Assembly (NCBI RefSeq): GCF_040939455.1
Contig: NC_134111.1
Coordinates: 58,918,501 to 58,982,500 of the forward strand
Direction of reading: 5' to 3'
Source of the DNA: Microcebus murinus
Lineage: Eukaryota; Chordata; Mammalia; Primates; Cheirogaleidae
Length of the DNA: 64,000 nucleotides
The notes under the pieces are model-generated. The model was not told the DNA's origin. It saw only the letters and a program-made list of their open reading frames with translations, and did no database searches. Every line of letters begins with the position of its first letter. Within the stretch, counting starts at the first letter, position 1. The translations under genes and the position numbers were made by a program. Shown piece by piece: positions 51,001-63,480 of the stretch.

Positions 51001-51230
51001 GAATGCATCTTTTAAAAACACAACCTTTGAAAGTAATCCAATACAAAGTAACATGGACATCTTTTTGTTCTTTTCAAAAAATCTATTTTTATTTTCTCTA
51101 AACAAAAGATGTAAAAGGGTGAGGAACACTGGTGGGAGGTAATAGGGAGTGCTAGCAAATAAGAAAAAATAAATGTGCCCAGAACACTAACAGAGATCTG
51201 TAAGATTAAACTGCAGAGAAATATCTCAGG
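48001..51230 (-). other. PDE1A: PDE1A intron, largely unassigned; L2-like patch near 49.9 kb
   Basis: AT-rich with short GA tracts (48699-48711 and 50765-50790). 49890-50040 has L2-like phrases ('atggcattttaattgagtct'). No exon recognised. Confidence 0.45.
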
Positions 51231-53380
51231 GCAATGCAGGTCTTTGGGAGAGGTAATGGGTGTGGGTATGATATTCAGGCTAAGGATCCTATTTGTTTGC
51301 CCTAAGCAGTTTGTTATCTGGCAGTCCTAAAAGTGATTTGAAAATATTCACTAGTGAAGCCTCTCTAAGTGCCCCTAGGGTCAGAGTTTCAGAACAGAGC
51401 CTGTAGCCACTCAGCCTTATTTCCTAAAGACTCCCATGGACTTGGATCTAGGTTTTCCATAGAGAAGCAAAAAAGGAAGATAAAGGTAGCATTCAGATTA
51501 TTACTTCTTTTTGTTCCAGTAGCAACTTTTTCACATGTTGTGAAACCAGAACCAGCCTGATTCAAATTGCGGGAGTTTTCAAAAGGGGCCAGAGAAACTG
51601 AGAGAATCAGCTGGGAGAGTGTGAGACGGTTGCTTGAATTTATTCCTAAAGTTCTCTACATTAGACACTGAGCAGAAAGAAGAGCAAATTGACTATTTAG
51701 ACTCAGTTATAGTGCTTAATTTTTAATACTACCTTTTATAATCCCGTAAATATTTTCTGGGAAAAAATAGTTTAAATAACTCAATTCATGCTTTAAGATT
51801 GTCCTAGACTTTGGCACAAAACACAACAAGTTGTCTCATTTTTTAAAAAAATTCATATTTCTCTATAATCAAAAATGTACCCTTTTCTGTTCAGTTTCCC
51901 TCTGAAACATTGTTTTTGAAACTAGTAACCACACTGAAACATGTCAAAGGATTTAAAAGTATATATTCAATTTATATCACATGATTCAGGTAGATTGTTT
52001 TAAATCATTCAAATTAAAAGAGAAATGAACTCCTAAACCTTTTTTTTCCCCGCAAAGTGGTACTTGATTAACATTCATCAAAGAACATTGTTTTAAATAA
52101 AGTCAATTTAACAATCACTCTTTATTTTTAATTTCTCTCCTGAAACAACTACATGGGCTGTTTGCCTTATGGATGAGCTGAGACCATGAACTATTAGCTA
52201 ATCTGGTTTTGCTCCCAATTGTTCATTACCTGGGGCCCATGCCCATTCAGACAAGGAGAAATAGGTGCCGTTTCCAAGGCACCTAGTAACAAAAGCGCAT
52301 GCTCTTAGTCTTCAAATTCAAAAGCCACGTCCACATATGGGACAAAGGTTTGTGGAAAATACTTAATCAAGCTGTACCTTCCCACCCATACCTCCAGAAA
52401 TCTAGATTTCTCTTTCCCTGGACATGGATCCAGGTTTCTTTCCCTCAAGAGAAGTAACAAGGTATGAGGGTAACATTCAAATTGGAGGAGGGAAAGGTTT
52501 AACTCGTTTCTGCTCCAGTGGCCTGTGGGACAGAAAGAAGATGAAGGAGAGAAAAGAGTTGTAAGATTCAAGAGAGCTAGACTGTTATACTGTCTGAGAC
52601 AGGACCTGCTGTCTGAGCTTGGACACCCCGTCACACTTTGAGTTATTTCCAGGAGGGGAAAGCGTGAAAGAATTCTAAAACAAATTCAGAAACCTAAGAG
52701 TTAGAGGAGACCTTTGCCATGTTCCCATATCTGGATTTCTGAGAGGTGGCGGCAGGGTGGACGTGCTCAGTGCACGAGGAACAGAGTAGAGGCGGCTGTC
52801 TGCACTGTCAGGGCAAGTGGGGACCTGAGACAGCCCCCACAGTTTTCAGTCAACCCCAGGGACTCCATGTGACAGGAAGAGCAGCCCGTTCTCTGGTCCC
52901 GAGAAGTATAATGAGACATGGAGAAGGAGAGAAGGAGCAAGCAAGCTGGGGAAAGCAAAGGTTTTGGGGCTACCGATGGTAGAAACAAGGGGTCAGGTGG
53001 CAGAGGCAGGAGGTGATAACAGCCAGAGCAGATGGGTGTATGTCTGGGAAGATGAGAGACCAGAGCTCAAGCAAGGAGCTGATTTTTATTCCAAATCCCT
53101 AACACCACATTAGTCCCCAGGGGACCACAAAGTCATTTAAAGGAGGAGGAAAGGAAGGTCAAAAACTCAAAATTGAACAGGCTTACTCTGATTCAATCAA
53201 AACATTTGAATGATGCACTTATATATTCTTCAAACAGGTACATGGGGGACTTCAGCTAGAAACTATGTTTGGTCATTTAAAAAATAACAGAAGTCACAAT
53301 ATTTATGCACCTGATTTGCGGCCTAAGAAATTGATATGTGCTGTCAATATGCTATTTAAAAGACTTAAACTAAATAATTA
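51231..53380 (-). other. PDE1A: PDE1A intron, less AT-rich, with two related segments
   Basis: No exon recognised. 51448-51525 and 52412-52520 share a diverged string (see findings), suggesting two fragments of one unrecognised repeat. 52740-53030 is the most GC-rich part of the intron but shows no splice-flanked frame of known family. Confidence 0.45.
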
Positions 53381-53855
53381 ATATTTTTTGAACATCTGCA
53401 CAGTATTTTGATACATTTTTTTCTCTCTCATATTGTTTGTCAGGGTCCAAAAACTTCCTGCTGAAACAGACCAAATTTGTGTTGTCATGATTAAATCTTT
53501 GAAAACATAGTGTTGAGTGGAAAGCAATTTATAAAAGAATATATATGGTATGATTCCACTTATGCCAAGCTTTAAAACAGGAAAAACTAACAGAGGTAAC
53601 AGCTTAAAAAATAAAAAATAAAAAAGGAATATCAATCACAAAATTCAGAATAGTGATTAGCTCATAGGAGGGAGAGAGGGAAAGAAATGATTAGAGAAGG
53701 ACACAGAGAGAACTCCAAAGGCATTAAAATATCATATTTTTTATCATATTTTTTGGCCTAGATGGTAGGTTTTCTACCACACTCCATGCCATCTCTCTCT
53801 GCTTCCCTCTTTCCCTCTTCCTTGCTGTGTCTCTGTCTTTTTATCTCTCAGCATA
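53381..53855 (-). other. PDE1A: PDE1A intron, unassigned
   Basis: AT-rich, with short A-rich and TC-rich tracts. 53720-53835 includes a pyrimidine-rich simple region. Confidence 0.45.
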
Positions 53856-53859
53856 TAAT

Positions 53860-54430
53860 TGTCTGAATTCCTAGTTTGTGCCAGTCACTGATCTAGGAGC
53901 TTGGGACACATCAGTGATCAAAACATACATCCTTTTACTAATGAACTTTAAGGGGATGAAATAGACAATAAAAATTAAGCATAATAAGTCAACTCTTCGT
54001 GACCAGACAGTGATAAACATCATGGGAAAATACGTGAGGAGGGAATCAGAAGAGCAAGGGAGGACTGTGTAGAATTTGAAATTTTTTTGCCAGGGTGGCC
54101 TCATTGCTAAGGTAACAGCAGAAGCTGGACTTCAACGAAGAGAGGGAGGCAGCCATGTAGTATCTGGAGGAAAAGAAATTTGTCAGAGAAATGCTGGTAA
54201 AACAGCTCTTAAAGCAGGAAGTACTTGATGAGTTGAAAGAAGGAAAACAAAGAAGTGGTGTGGAGGTTAAAGTGGCTGAGATGTGGCTGGGGTAGACCGA
54301 GCAAGCAAGCGGGGAAAGAAAAATAGGAATGGCATCAGACAGATAAAGGGCTTGGGGGTAGATGCTCACTCAGGATCACTCAGGGCCTTGTAGACTGTGG
54401 TGGGGTGCACTGGCTCCTGCAGGCTCCTTA
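53860..54430 (+). repeat. L2-like ancient LINE fragment
   Basis: 'cctagtttgtgccagtcact', 'gatctaggagcttgggacac', then 'ggcatcagacagataaaggg' and 'cagggccttgtagactgtgg', in the same order as other L2-type pieces of this window. Confidence 0.65.
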
Positions 54431-56990
54431 GATCTGATTGTTACATTTCAGGAATTTTGCAAGCTGGTTGTTAAACACATTCATTAAAAATAAAATTATA
54501 TAAACTTTGAATTAAATAAATGATATTAAAAACAAAGGTAATAAATATTTAAAATATATTTCCTAATTATTTTGATACATTTTAGTACTATCTATGACTT
54601 GAGGTTAACTATGTCTACAATTTCTGTATGATGGAAATATGATATGATGTGCACATCTTGGCCCGATAGAGACATCATATTGATAGCTTGAACCTGACCA
54701 TGGTGCGAGGATTTATACCATGGATACCATCAAACATTAAGAATCAGTGCTTGATTTATTGTTTTATTTTTGTCCAAAATAATAGAGATAATGTTAAAAA
54801 TAGAGATTAAACTTAAAAGTGTACCGTGTCTTTCTTTACCTGTTATATTTCAAAAGCACAAAACTTTGTGGAAATTTTTTCTAGCATTCAAAATCATTAT
54901 CCAATCAAATGACAGAGAAGTCATTTACATCTTTGAGGAACAAGTCAAGTTCTGACCTATGTTTTCACAAAAATCCTGACATAAATGAAAATATCAACCC
55001 CAATTTTCATTTCTAAACTATACTCATTTCTCAGTTGCAACCATAAGTTGACTATGGACACAAGAGTTTGGCAAAATCAACAAAAAGCATCCTGTGAGAA
55101 TTAATTAACTACATAGAATTTACAATAAGGACTATTTGATTATTATAAATTATGTGCTACATATCCTTTATATCAGTAAAATGTATAATAAACCTGTATA
55201 TGAGTGTATATGTGTGTATATATATCTACATATATGTATTTTTTGGGGAGCCAATTGTTAAATTTACCAGCATACCACAGGGCTCATAGGTCCCTGTGAT
55301 GACTGTCCATTATAAAGATGTACACTTGTGTTATTTACCTGTCAATGGTACATATATGTTTCATATATGTACTCTAGTAGTATGTTGTATTTCACAATGT
55401 TAAAAGAAAGTAAAAACTAAACAACTTAAATAGTCCCATAAAACCATAAGGAAATTGAATCAGCAGATAAAAATTATCCCATTAAAAAAACCCCACTAGG
55501 TTCACATGGATCTAGTATTTTCAGGCTTGGATTAATATCAAAATATCAGAACATTATCCAGTATGGTAAAAAACATACTGCATTCCATTCCAGACTGACC
55601 CCGGGATGTGGGAACTTCTAGGATATAACTTGTTTTCTCAAATACACATTTTCCTTGAGAAGAGGGAAAGAAAGCAGATATGAGATTGATTTATGCTTTT
55701 TGTTCCAAACAAGGAGGATTTGGTGAATCTGGTTCATTCTCAAATTCTTGTGTCCTAGATGAACCAAACTCTCAGGTGGTTTACAAAAGTAACTGTTTTG
55801 CTTTGAGAGAGCACTAATATTTGTGTTTGTCATTTAGGGGCTGCTCTGAACAGAAGTGCTTCTCTAATAGTTCTAAGCAGGAACCTAATCCACTCTAGCT
55901 CAGCTCCAGACCCAAATGTTGCTGATAGCATAGGATAGCAGGGCACTAATGAAAATGAGCTACATTTATATGGCAATTTACTATTTATATATTTCTTTCC
56001 CGTATATGCTTTCTTTTGTTGTTAAGGACAACAAAGGGGCAGCTATCATCCCACTAGCCACCAGTATAGGCAAAAGTGCTCTTTTCCTTCCCCTCACTTC
56101 TTAGATGCCTAGCTCTCAGAGCTGCATCCTAGATCTTCAAGACTCTGGAGCACAGCTGAAGATTGGTCAAGGATTTTTGAGTATGTCTGCTTCCTTGGGG
56201 AATTAACTTTCATTAGGGAAGACATTATTATTTCAATAATCCCATTTGTTGAGGCTAAGACAAGCTACATGATTTGCCTGAGACATTACAGGTAGAAATA
56301 GAAGATTCTTCTCACTATTCCCCTCCACCTGCCTTGCTAGAAGAATAGCCATACATCCTCTTAAAATCTCTTGTTGGCTCTTAAATATTACATAAGACTT
56401 AAGATACTGAGAAATGCTGAATTGATGAGGCCATTTTCCTCACTTTAAATGGACAAAATTTAACGAAATAGTAAACAGTTTGGGGTGAAGAAAAACATTT
56501 TTTACTTTTTAAAAAAGACCTTTTGTCAAAAAAGAATGTCTCTACATACATAGAACATTCTTAGACAGCTGTTCCCATCTCCTTAATAGAAGGCTTACTG
56601 AATAAAATTATTCTTTAAGAAAGTTTTTGTGTTATTGATGACCCAGGAGCTTCACACCTTGGAGCCAAAGGATCTACAAACCCTCACTGCTCTGGGATTA
56701 GGGGGATGCTTTTGAGGTATCTGGAAATGTAGTTTAAAGGCTAATATGATGATGAACAAACATCTGGGATTCTCTTCAGAGCCTGGATGTTTAATTAATA
56801 TTCCAAAACTGTAAGCATCATGTAATCTGCTTATTTATACCTCAATGCAATTATAATAAAGAAATGTTCATCTTTAGTGTATAAGACTAGAAGTGATGGC
56901 AATGGGAAATTACAATGATAGTATCTGTTACTCACCGACTTTAAAATTGATAACAATTTCAATAGGTGTATTTTTGTAGCCAATCACTTC
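54431..56990 (-). other. PDE1A: PDE1A intron, AT-rich, unassigned
   Basis: Contains TATA/TGTA-type simple sequence at 55195-55235. No exon or confident transposon. Confidence 0.45.
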
Positions 56991-56994
56991 TTTT

Positions 56995-57720
56995 AACTTT
57001 TATTATAAAATATTTCACTCATACAAATGGATTATATGTACATATATAAAGCATATGTTAGATATCATAATGATAAAATGAACATGTGTGTCTAACACCC
57101 AAGCTAACCAATAAAATATTATTAATGCCTAAACTAAATATTTCACTCATACAAATGGATTATATGCACATATATAAAGTATATATGTTAGATAGCAAAA
57201 TGATAAAATGAACATCTGTGTGTCTAACACCAAGCTAACCAGTAAAATATTATTAATGCCTAAATAAATAACCCATGATACCCCCTAAAACCATTCTGAA
57301 TATTTTTCCTTACAATTATTTAGTTTTATTATATGTATATTATAAAACCTATTGTTTAGTTTTTTTTAACTTTCTATAAACCTTGTAATCTTGCTATATT
57401 TCAGGAGTTTGCATATTTGGCTTGACATTGTGTCATTCATCCCTGTTGGTGCTCGTACCTAACATTCATTTATTTTAACAGTTGTATGCTGTTCTATAAG
57501 ATTAACATACTATAGTATATGAACCAATTTTACTGTTTTTTTCCACTTTATTTTGCACTCATGAACAATGCTGCTATTAATATTTTCGAAATGTCTTCTG
57601 ATACACATGAGCAAAAAAGTCTCTTTAGGGTAAAAATATAGAAGTAAAGTTATTGGGAAGTATGGCAGGTGTGTGTATCTTCAATTTTCCTAGAGGATGC
57701 CAGATTGTTCTGTGAAATAT
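56995..57720 (-). repeat. Old LINE-1 (L1M) 3' end, antisense, with a tandem duplication
   Basis: Antisense L1M 3' UTR and ORF2 end: 'tttcactcatacaaatggat' at the left, then 'gtttgcatatttggcttgac', 'catgaacaatgctgctatta' and 'ggtgtgtgtatcttcaattt'. Two head-to-tail copies of about 128 bp lie at 57010-57137 and 57138-57266 and are about 90% alike. The rest is single copy. Confidence 0.8.
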
Positions 57721-57752
57721 ATATTATATATAAATATATATATATATATTAC
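57721..57752. repeat. (AT)n tract
   Basis: TATA-rich simple sequence between the L1M and L2 pieces. Confidence 0.9.
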
Positions 57753-57779
57753 ATATATACAATTAATGTGTAAGAAAAT

Positions 57780-58545
57780 CAAAAAGCCTGGCATCATCCT
57801 TGACTCTTCTCTTGATTTTGGATCCCACATCTAATTCGATAACAAATCTTACCACTTCTGCTTTCAAAATACCTCTGTATTCAGAATCCATCCTCTTTTT
57901 GCTTGGCTTTCTATTACTCATGCATACTGGTTCAAGCCACAATCAACGTATCCATAATTTAGACATCCTCTCAACCACTGCTCCCTTTTCTAAGCTCCCA
58001 GGTTTCTCCTGGTTATGAATGACAGCCTCCTTTCTGGCCTCCCTGCTTTCATTTTTGCCTCTTAAACAACAAAATAATTTTTCCATTCTGTAGCCAGAGC
58101 AATTCTTTTAAAACCTCAGTTAAGTTCACTCAGTTTTTGTCCTCAAAATCTTAGACTTGAATGCCTACCTCTCTTGGGCCAAAACCAATGGCCTGGCACA
58201 TCATCCATTTATCACATTGCTTATATCATTCTCATTCCTTCAATTTTTTTCTGCTTCACTGGTCTCCTTGTTGTTTCTTGTATCACAGGCAAGCTACCCC
58301 TCCCAGATAATGTGGTAGCCATTTCCTATGAAAATGTATTGCTCCTATCCCAGACCTTTCCACGTATTTAAATTATTATTTTCTCAACAAAGCCTTTCCC
58401 GACTACTTTATTTAAAATTGCAATTCTGCTCCTGAAGCCACCTCACTGTTTCATGAGAGTAGGGAATTTTGTCTCTTTTTGTTGTTTATTATAATGCTAA
58501 TTCCTAGAGCATATAGCAGAAGCACAATAAATAATAATTAAACTA
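57780..58545 (+). repeat. L2 LINE 3' region
   Basis: Long L2 piece: 'tggcatcatccttgactctt', 'tttctggcctccctgctttc', 'caacaaagcctttcccgact', 'actttatttaaaattgcaat', and an end of 'tagcagaagcacaataaata'. This is the normal L2 order up to its 3' end. Small open frames inside (57800-58018 and 58174-58371) are chance. Confidence 0.85.
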
Positions 58546-58659
58546 ACAGTCAACTCATACAGTGATTACTACTCTAGATACTTTTTAGCAGATTATGTGT
58601 ATAAACTTATTTAATTCTCTCAGAACTAATGGTGAAGAAGAGGACTTCCTGTTATGGTG

Positions 58660-60125
58660 ATGGTAATAGGTCAAGTTATTTCTCTCAATAAAAAACAAGT
58701 ATAGAACTGGATAACATTCATAAAATCAACTGCTCCATAACACTGGAAATCAATCAAAGGAACACAATAATTTGAAAAGCATTTATTAAAAAAATTGATG
58801 CACATTTAGTTAAAACAGCAGGAGCCTGTGACTGCCTACTCTCACCCACCCATCCCCTTTTCTCATTCCTGGCTTGGAAATGGATGCAAAAACCAACTTC
58901 TCTGCCAGAGATGGTAGACTTAGTTTGGGATGGAAGGAGTCAATAAATAGCGATGATTTCTCCAATATAAAGTGGTAGATCCAATTTAGACTAGATGGGG
59001 AAAACCCCCAGGCTTTGCTAGTTTGAAGTTGTGGCCCAAATTTGGACCAAAGAATTTAATAGAAGAATCCTAGAAATTAGACATACATGGAAGAGCTGAG
59101 ATAGCTTTTCACACATTGCTGGCTAACTGTGGAACTATGCAAGTATGGCTCTGAGTGGACCATACCATTGACCTGAGCAGACAAAGACTTCAAGACAAGT
59201 TTTATATATATATGTTTAACACCTAAAGAAAGCTATTTTAAAGAATTAAAGGAAAATATGCTGACAATGAGGGAAAGTAAATATAAAATATCAATAGAGA
59301 AATTATAAAAAAAGATTCAAATGGAAATTATAAAACTGAAAAGAAAACTAGCTGAAATGAAGAATGAATTCAATAGATTCAACAGATTTGAGGTGACAAA
59401 GAATCAGTAAACTTGAAGACAAATCATTAGAAAGTAGCCAATCAAAAAACAAAACAAAACAAAACAAAAAAGCAAAACAAACAAAACAAAAAAAGAAGAA
59501 ACAGTTAAAGAAATTGCACAGAGATCTAGAGCTTTTGGAACAATTTCCAGAATCCTAAGTTATGTATAATAGGATTTTCAGAAGAGAACATAGAGACAGA
59601 GGCAGAAAAAGTACTGGAGAAAATGACAGAAAATTTCTCAAATTTGATGCAAAACACTAACTTATGGATTTAAAAAACTCAATGAATACCAAGTAGAATA
59701 GACACAAAGAAAACCAGACGTAGACACATCATCAAATTGCTGAACATCAAAAATAAAGAGAAAATCTGGAAAACAGCAAGGAAAAAAAAAAACAACTCAG
59801 TATATACAAGGAAGTGATAATACAATTTTTGGTTGACTCCTTATCAGAAACTATGGAAACCAGAAGGCAACAGAATGACAGATTAAAAGTTCTAAAAGGA
59901 AAAAAAATCACTCTAGAATTCTAAATCCAGCAAAACCGTTCAAAAACTGAAAGTAAAATAAAGATGTTTCCAGATCAAGGAAATCTAAGCTGTCTGCCAG
60001 CAGACCTATATTACTAAATGCTAAAGCCAGTATTTCAGTATGAAGGGAAATTACATCACATAGTAACTCAGATCTACAGGACAAAATTAGGAACATCAGA
60101 ATGATATAAAAGCACATATAAAAGA
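58660..60125 (+). repeat. L1M/HAL1-like LINE, 5' region and ORF1, sense
   Basis: A-rich, sense LINE: 'agcagacaaagacttcaaga', then 'aactcaatgaataccaagta', 'aaattgctgaacatcaaaaa', 'taaagagaaaatctggaaaa' and 'ccagaaggcaacagaatgac'. This matches old L1M or HAL1 internal sequence. It is full of stops and carries an AAAAC-type simple tract near 59445-59495. Confidence 0.75.
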
Positions 60126-60184
60126 TTATGTATGTGAATATGTATGTCTGTCACCTATCAAGGCTCTGCAGTAATTAATATGCT

Positions 60185-60505
60185 GTTTCTGACTCTGCGG
60201 TCTATTCTTGTGGTCCATTTGACTATCTCTGTATCACAGTCACACTGACTTAATTACTACAGTGTAATAATACATTTTGATTTCTGATATGGCAAGTACC
60301 CCTACTTTATTTTTCAAGAGTATCTTGGCTAGTCTCAGCCCTTTGCAATACCATATAAATTTAAGGATCAATTTTTTAAATTCCAAGAAAAAACACATTG
60401 GAATTTTTGTAGGAAATACATTACATTTATTGCTTACTTTGGGGATAATTGAAAACTTTTCAATATTGAGTCCTTCTGAACACAAATGTGGTTTAACACT
60501 CTATT
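60185..60505 (-). repeat. LINE-1 ORF2 fragment, antisense
   Basis: The minus-strand frame 60240-60485 reads LINE-1 ORF2-like ('KLILKFIWYCKGLRLAKILL' and 'EIKMYYYTVVIKSV'). It lies next to, but opposite in direction from, the L1M/HAL1-like piece, so it is a separate insertion or an inversion. Confidence 0.8.
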
Positions 60506-60549
60506 AACTTTGATCTCATATAATATCTTTCAATAAAAATAAGTTTATT

Positions 60550-60745
60550 CCTGGGCACAGTAAAATTGTAAAGAGCCGGAGGAGGAGAATTCCTGGCTGA
60601 AAGAACAATAATTGCAAAGGCTCTGGGGTATTTTAAGAACCTTTAAGGAAGCCATTGTGCAGAAAGTGTAGTGCATGAGGGAGACAGGGCTATTGGAGGG
60701 AATGTGAGAAGAGGTGGGGCCAGATCTGGAATTTGAAAGCTAATT
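60550..60745 (+). repeat. L2-like fragment
   Basis: 'aattgcaaaggctctggggt' and 'ggccagatctggaatttgaa' resemble L2. Short and diverged. Confidence 0.5.
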
Positions 60746-61288
60746 TCCTGCATGAAAGATCATGACTATTCTGATATTGACTCACATACCTCCTAAACCA
60801 AATGGACTAATTAATTTGAACAAGAAAATACATCAGAAATAACTACAGCTAGCTTCCCATTTGATTTCTTTGGTGGCTGATTACAAATGATTTCTCCAAT
60901 TCTTGAGTGAAACTCAAAGAAGTAACTTAGTATAATAAAATTTCTGACACTGTGACATTCTTAATGCACATAAAAGCCACTTGCAAGGTAAAATACAGGC
61001 TGAGAAGCACTTCCAGGAAAGCGCAGGAGTTTACTGTAAAACGAAGTTTTGTCACCATATTATTGTCTCATCCAGTTTGCCATCACCCACTGCCACATAT
61101 GGCTGCAGCTCATGTGGCATAAGCAGAGCAGAATCCAACTTTCTCATGAATAGCCAAAAGGTAGCCAAACTCTAAACACCACCAAGGTTCACATATTTTA
61201 TAGAAAAATAAATTTAAGGAAAAATTTTAAAATATTGGAGAAGATAAGACAGACAGAGATGGCAGGAAGCTTTCCTAGACAACTGTAC
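60746..61288 (-). other. PDE1A: PDE1A intron next to the shared exon; donor site at 61287-61288
   Basis: Unassigned intron sequence. The donor reads CAAG|gtacag on the minus strand. If this intron were kept, the frame would add Gly-Thr-Val-Val and stop at 61275-61277. Confidence 0.7.
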
Positions 61289-61476
61289 CTTGTGAAGCCA
61301 ACTCTTTCCACCTCTCTTTGTTCTGCTGAATGATGTCCACCAGGTTGTTTTTGAAGCTCTTCAGGTCCACTGCTGCAAGGGAGTAATCTGGGAAAAAGGG
61401 CCCATCACTCAGGGGGCCTTTTGCAGTTGATCGTCTTAGCACATCAGCAGCATGTAACCCCACAATGGTGGTTGAG
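61289..61476 (-). CDS. PDE1A: PDE1A, shared exon encoding the C-terminal tail
   Basis: A 188-bp exon common to both PDE1A forms. Acceptor ttgttag (61477-61483), donor CAAG|gtacag. It completes the Ser codon split with exon 61899-62019 and reads STTIVGLHAADVLRRSTAKG, then PLSDGPFFPDYSLAAVDLKS and FKNNLVDIIQQNKERWKELA, ending Ser-Gln and one G. From memory human has the same frame with IADAL, SNTKGSMSDGSYS in the first half, so the first half varies and the DYSLAAVDLKSFKN...RWKEL half is fixed. This part lies after the catalytic domain. The conserved half looks helical and amphipathic, so a structural or regulatory role is likely (inference). It ends in phase 1 and feeds both alternative last exons. 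Confidence 0.97.
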
Positions 61477-61898
61477 CTAACAATAACAGCCAAAGAAACA
61501 AAAAATATCAACATCGGGATACCGGACGAGGGAGGAAAACCTGAAAAACTTTACAAAGCTGATTAGAGAATCAGGAGAACAGAGGTACAGGTGCAGTTTT
61601 GAGCACATGGCAGCTGCTCACTTCCCTTATTTCCCCTCCCATAGGAGCGGGGACTCTCCTTAGCACACTCCTTAGTCCTTTGGTATCTTTTTGCAGTGGA
61701 CTTCAGGTCTCAATTTTAAAGGTAGATACAATATAACACAAAGCCACTAGGTGGCAATGCTACCTAATAATTCTTGTAAGAATGCACCCACCGCCCAGAT
61801 GTGAGAAATAGTAAGGATAATCATTTAGTAAAAGGTTATTAAACATCACAAAGATGAAAAATGATACAAAAAAAAAAAAAGAAAAGAAAATATCTTAC
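61477..61898 (-). other. PDE1A: PDE1A intron (422 bp)
   Basis: Short intron with GT/AG ends. Contains a poly-A stretch (61868-61880) and no recognised transposon. Confidence 0.9.
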
Positions 61899-62019
61899 CT
61901 GCTTGCCACATAGGGGGAAGTTTCGGCTTTTGAAGCTTCCTCTATAAGAGGAATAACTATTTTCTCTGTTGAGTCTGTCAGAAGAGAAAATGTTGGCTCT
62001 ACTATGAAATCAATGAAAC
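61899..62019 (-). CDS. PDE1A: PDE1A, exon encoding the end of the catalytic domain
   Basis: A 121-bp exon with acceptor ttttgtag and donor AGCAG|gtaaga. It reads (G)FIDFIVEPTFSLLTDSTEK, then IVIPLIEEASKAETSPYVAS. The opening Gly-Phe is the end of the (S)Q(I)GF block. In PDEs the Gln of this block is the invariant purine-binding residue and the Phe is the hydrophobic clamp on the nucleotide base. Here the Phe is present, while the Gln must be in the previous exon, beyond the window. Reading starts in phase 1 (GT completes Gly) and leaves AG for the next exon. Human PDE1A, from memory, differs only at two or three sites near the end (KTETSSY against KAETSPY). The related PDE1C and PDE1B diverge more here, and the next exons confirm PDE1A. 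Confidence 0.97.
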
Positions 62020-63048
62020 CTACAAAAGTAAGAAAGACAAAACTAGACTAAACAAAAAACCCCATGAATTCGAGTGCTATAATTTACTGAATTCTAAAAT
62101 CAGTAATAATGGAGGGCCTGTCTGACACTCCTGGGATAGCAAGCATCAACTACAATATTGGTTCTGTTTGCCCTTTGATATTATTTTAATTTAACAGCAA
62201 TCTTTAGAGATAGTTTAACTGCTCTAAAAATAATGTTCAAAGCAGTGGAAGTGATACAATTTAAGCTAGCTAACTCAAGTATATTGGCATTTCCATTTAA
62301 TATTCAGCCTTATATGCTAGGCCTTAGATACTACTGCTAACAATAAATTCAGATGGAATGGGAATAACTATATTTTCCTCTCTCAATGAGAGGGATCATC
62401 ACCCTTTCTGAAAGGTCTTCATGTGCATTTTGGATTTTATTATTGACCAATTAGAAATAATATGTAAGCTCCAAAGAAACTAAATAATTGATGTTTTTTT
62501 TCTCAGTGGTTCTCAGGAAGTGAACCACTTCTTTTTTTTCTTACTGTGTCAGCTAGAGCTTTCTGCCAGTGTGTTAATATTTCAAATTGCTGTTTATTAT
62601 TCTCAAGATGTAAAGTGTTAGTTCACAGAGTGTAGGCGGGTTCTGTCAAATCAGAGAAAAGAACAGTACCATCTCTTGGAGACAGCATTCATCCCTACCA
62701 CTTTGAGATGTCAGAATTGAATGAAGACTTTTACATTTAAAGCACTCATCAAGATAGAAAATGACACACAAAGAGAATGGGCATTGTCCTCTGGGAGCAG
62801 TGTTTAGGGAGAGAGGGAGACAACAACCTATCCTAAGCTCTGTGTATGCGGCAACAGCCCCAGGACCCAGGGGAGGTGTGGTGCTTGTGGAAACACATCT
62901 GGGAGCCATGGAGTACCCTAAATGTACGAGCATAGCTGGAGAGAGGCTTGTTAAGACATAGTGTCCTGGGAAATGTCTAGATTTGAGGATTATCCTCCAT
63001 ATTCTTGAATAAAAGTAATTCTCCTTTGAAGTAACTGGATTACTTATA
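62020..63048 (-). other. PDE1A: PDE1A intron, unassigned
   Basis: No further PDE1A exon was found; the next upstream exon must end in the codon for (Q-I-)Gly. 62640-62960 is less AT-rich and open on both strands for 60-137 codons but without a known family. Confidence 0.6.

Positions 63049-63480
<432 letters not shown>

Noticed and set aside
52746..52988. Overlapping open frames on both strands in a GC-richer intron patch
   Set aside because: No acceptor/donor pair framing a known domain and no PDE1A phase match.
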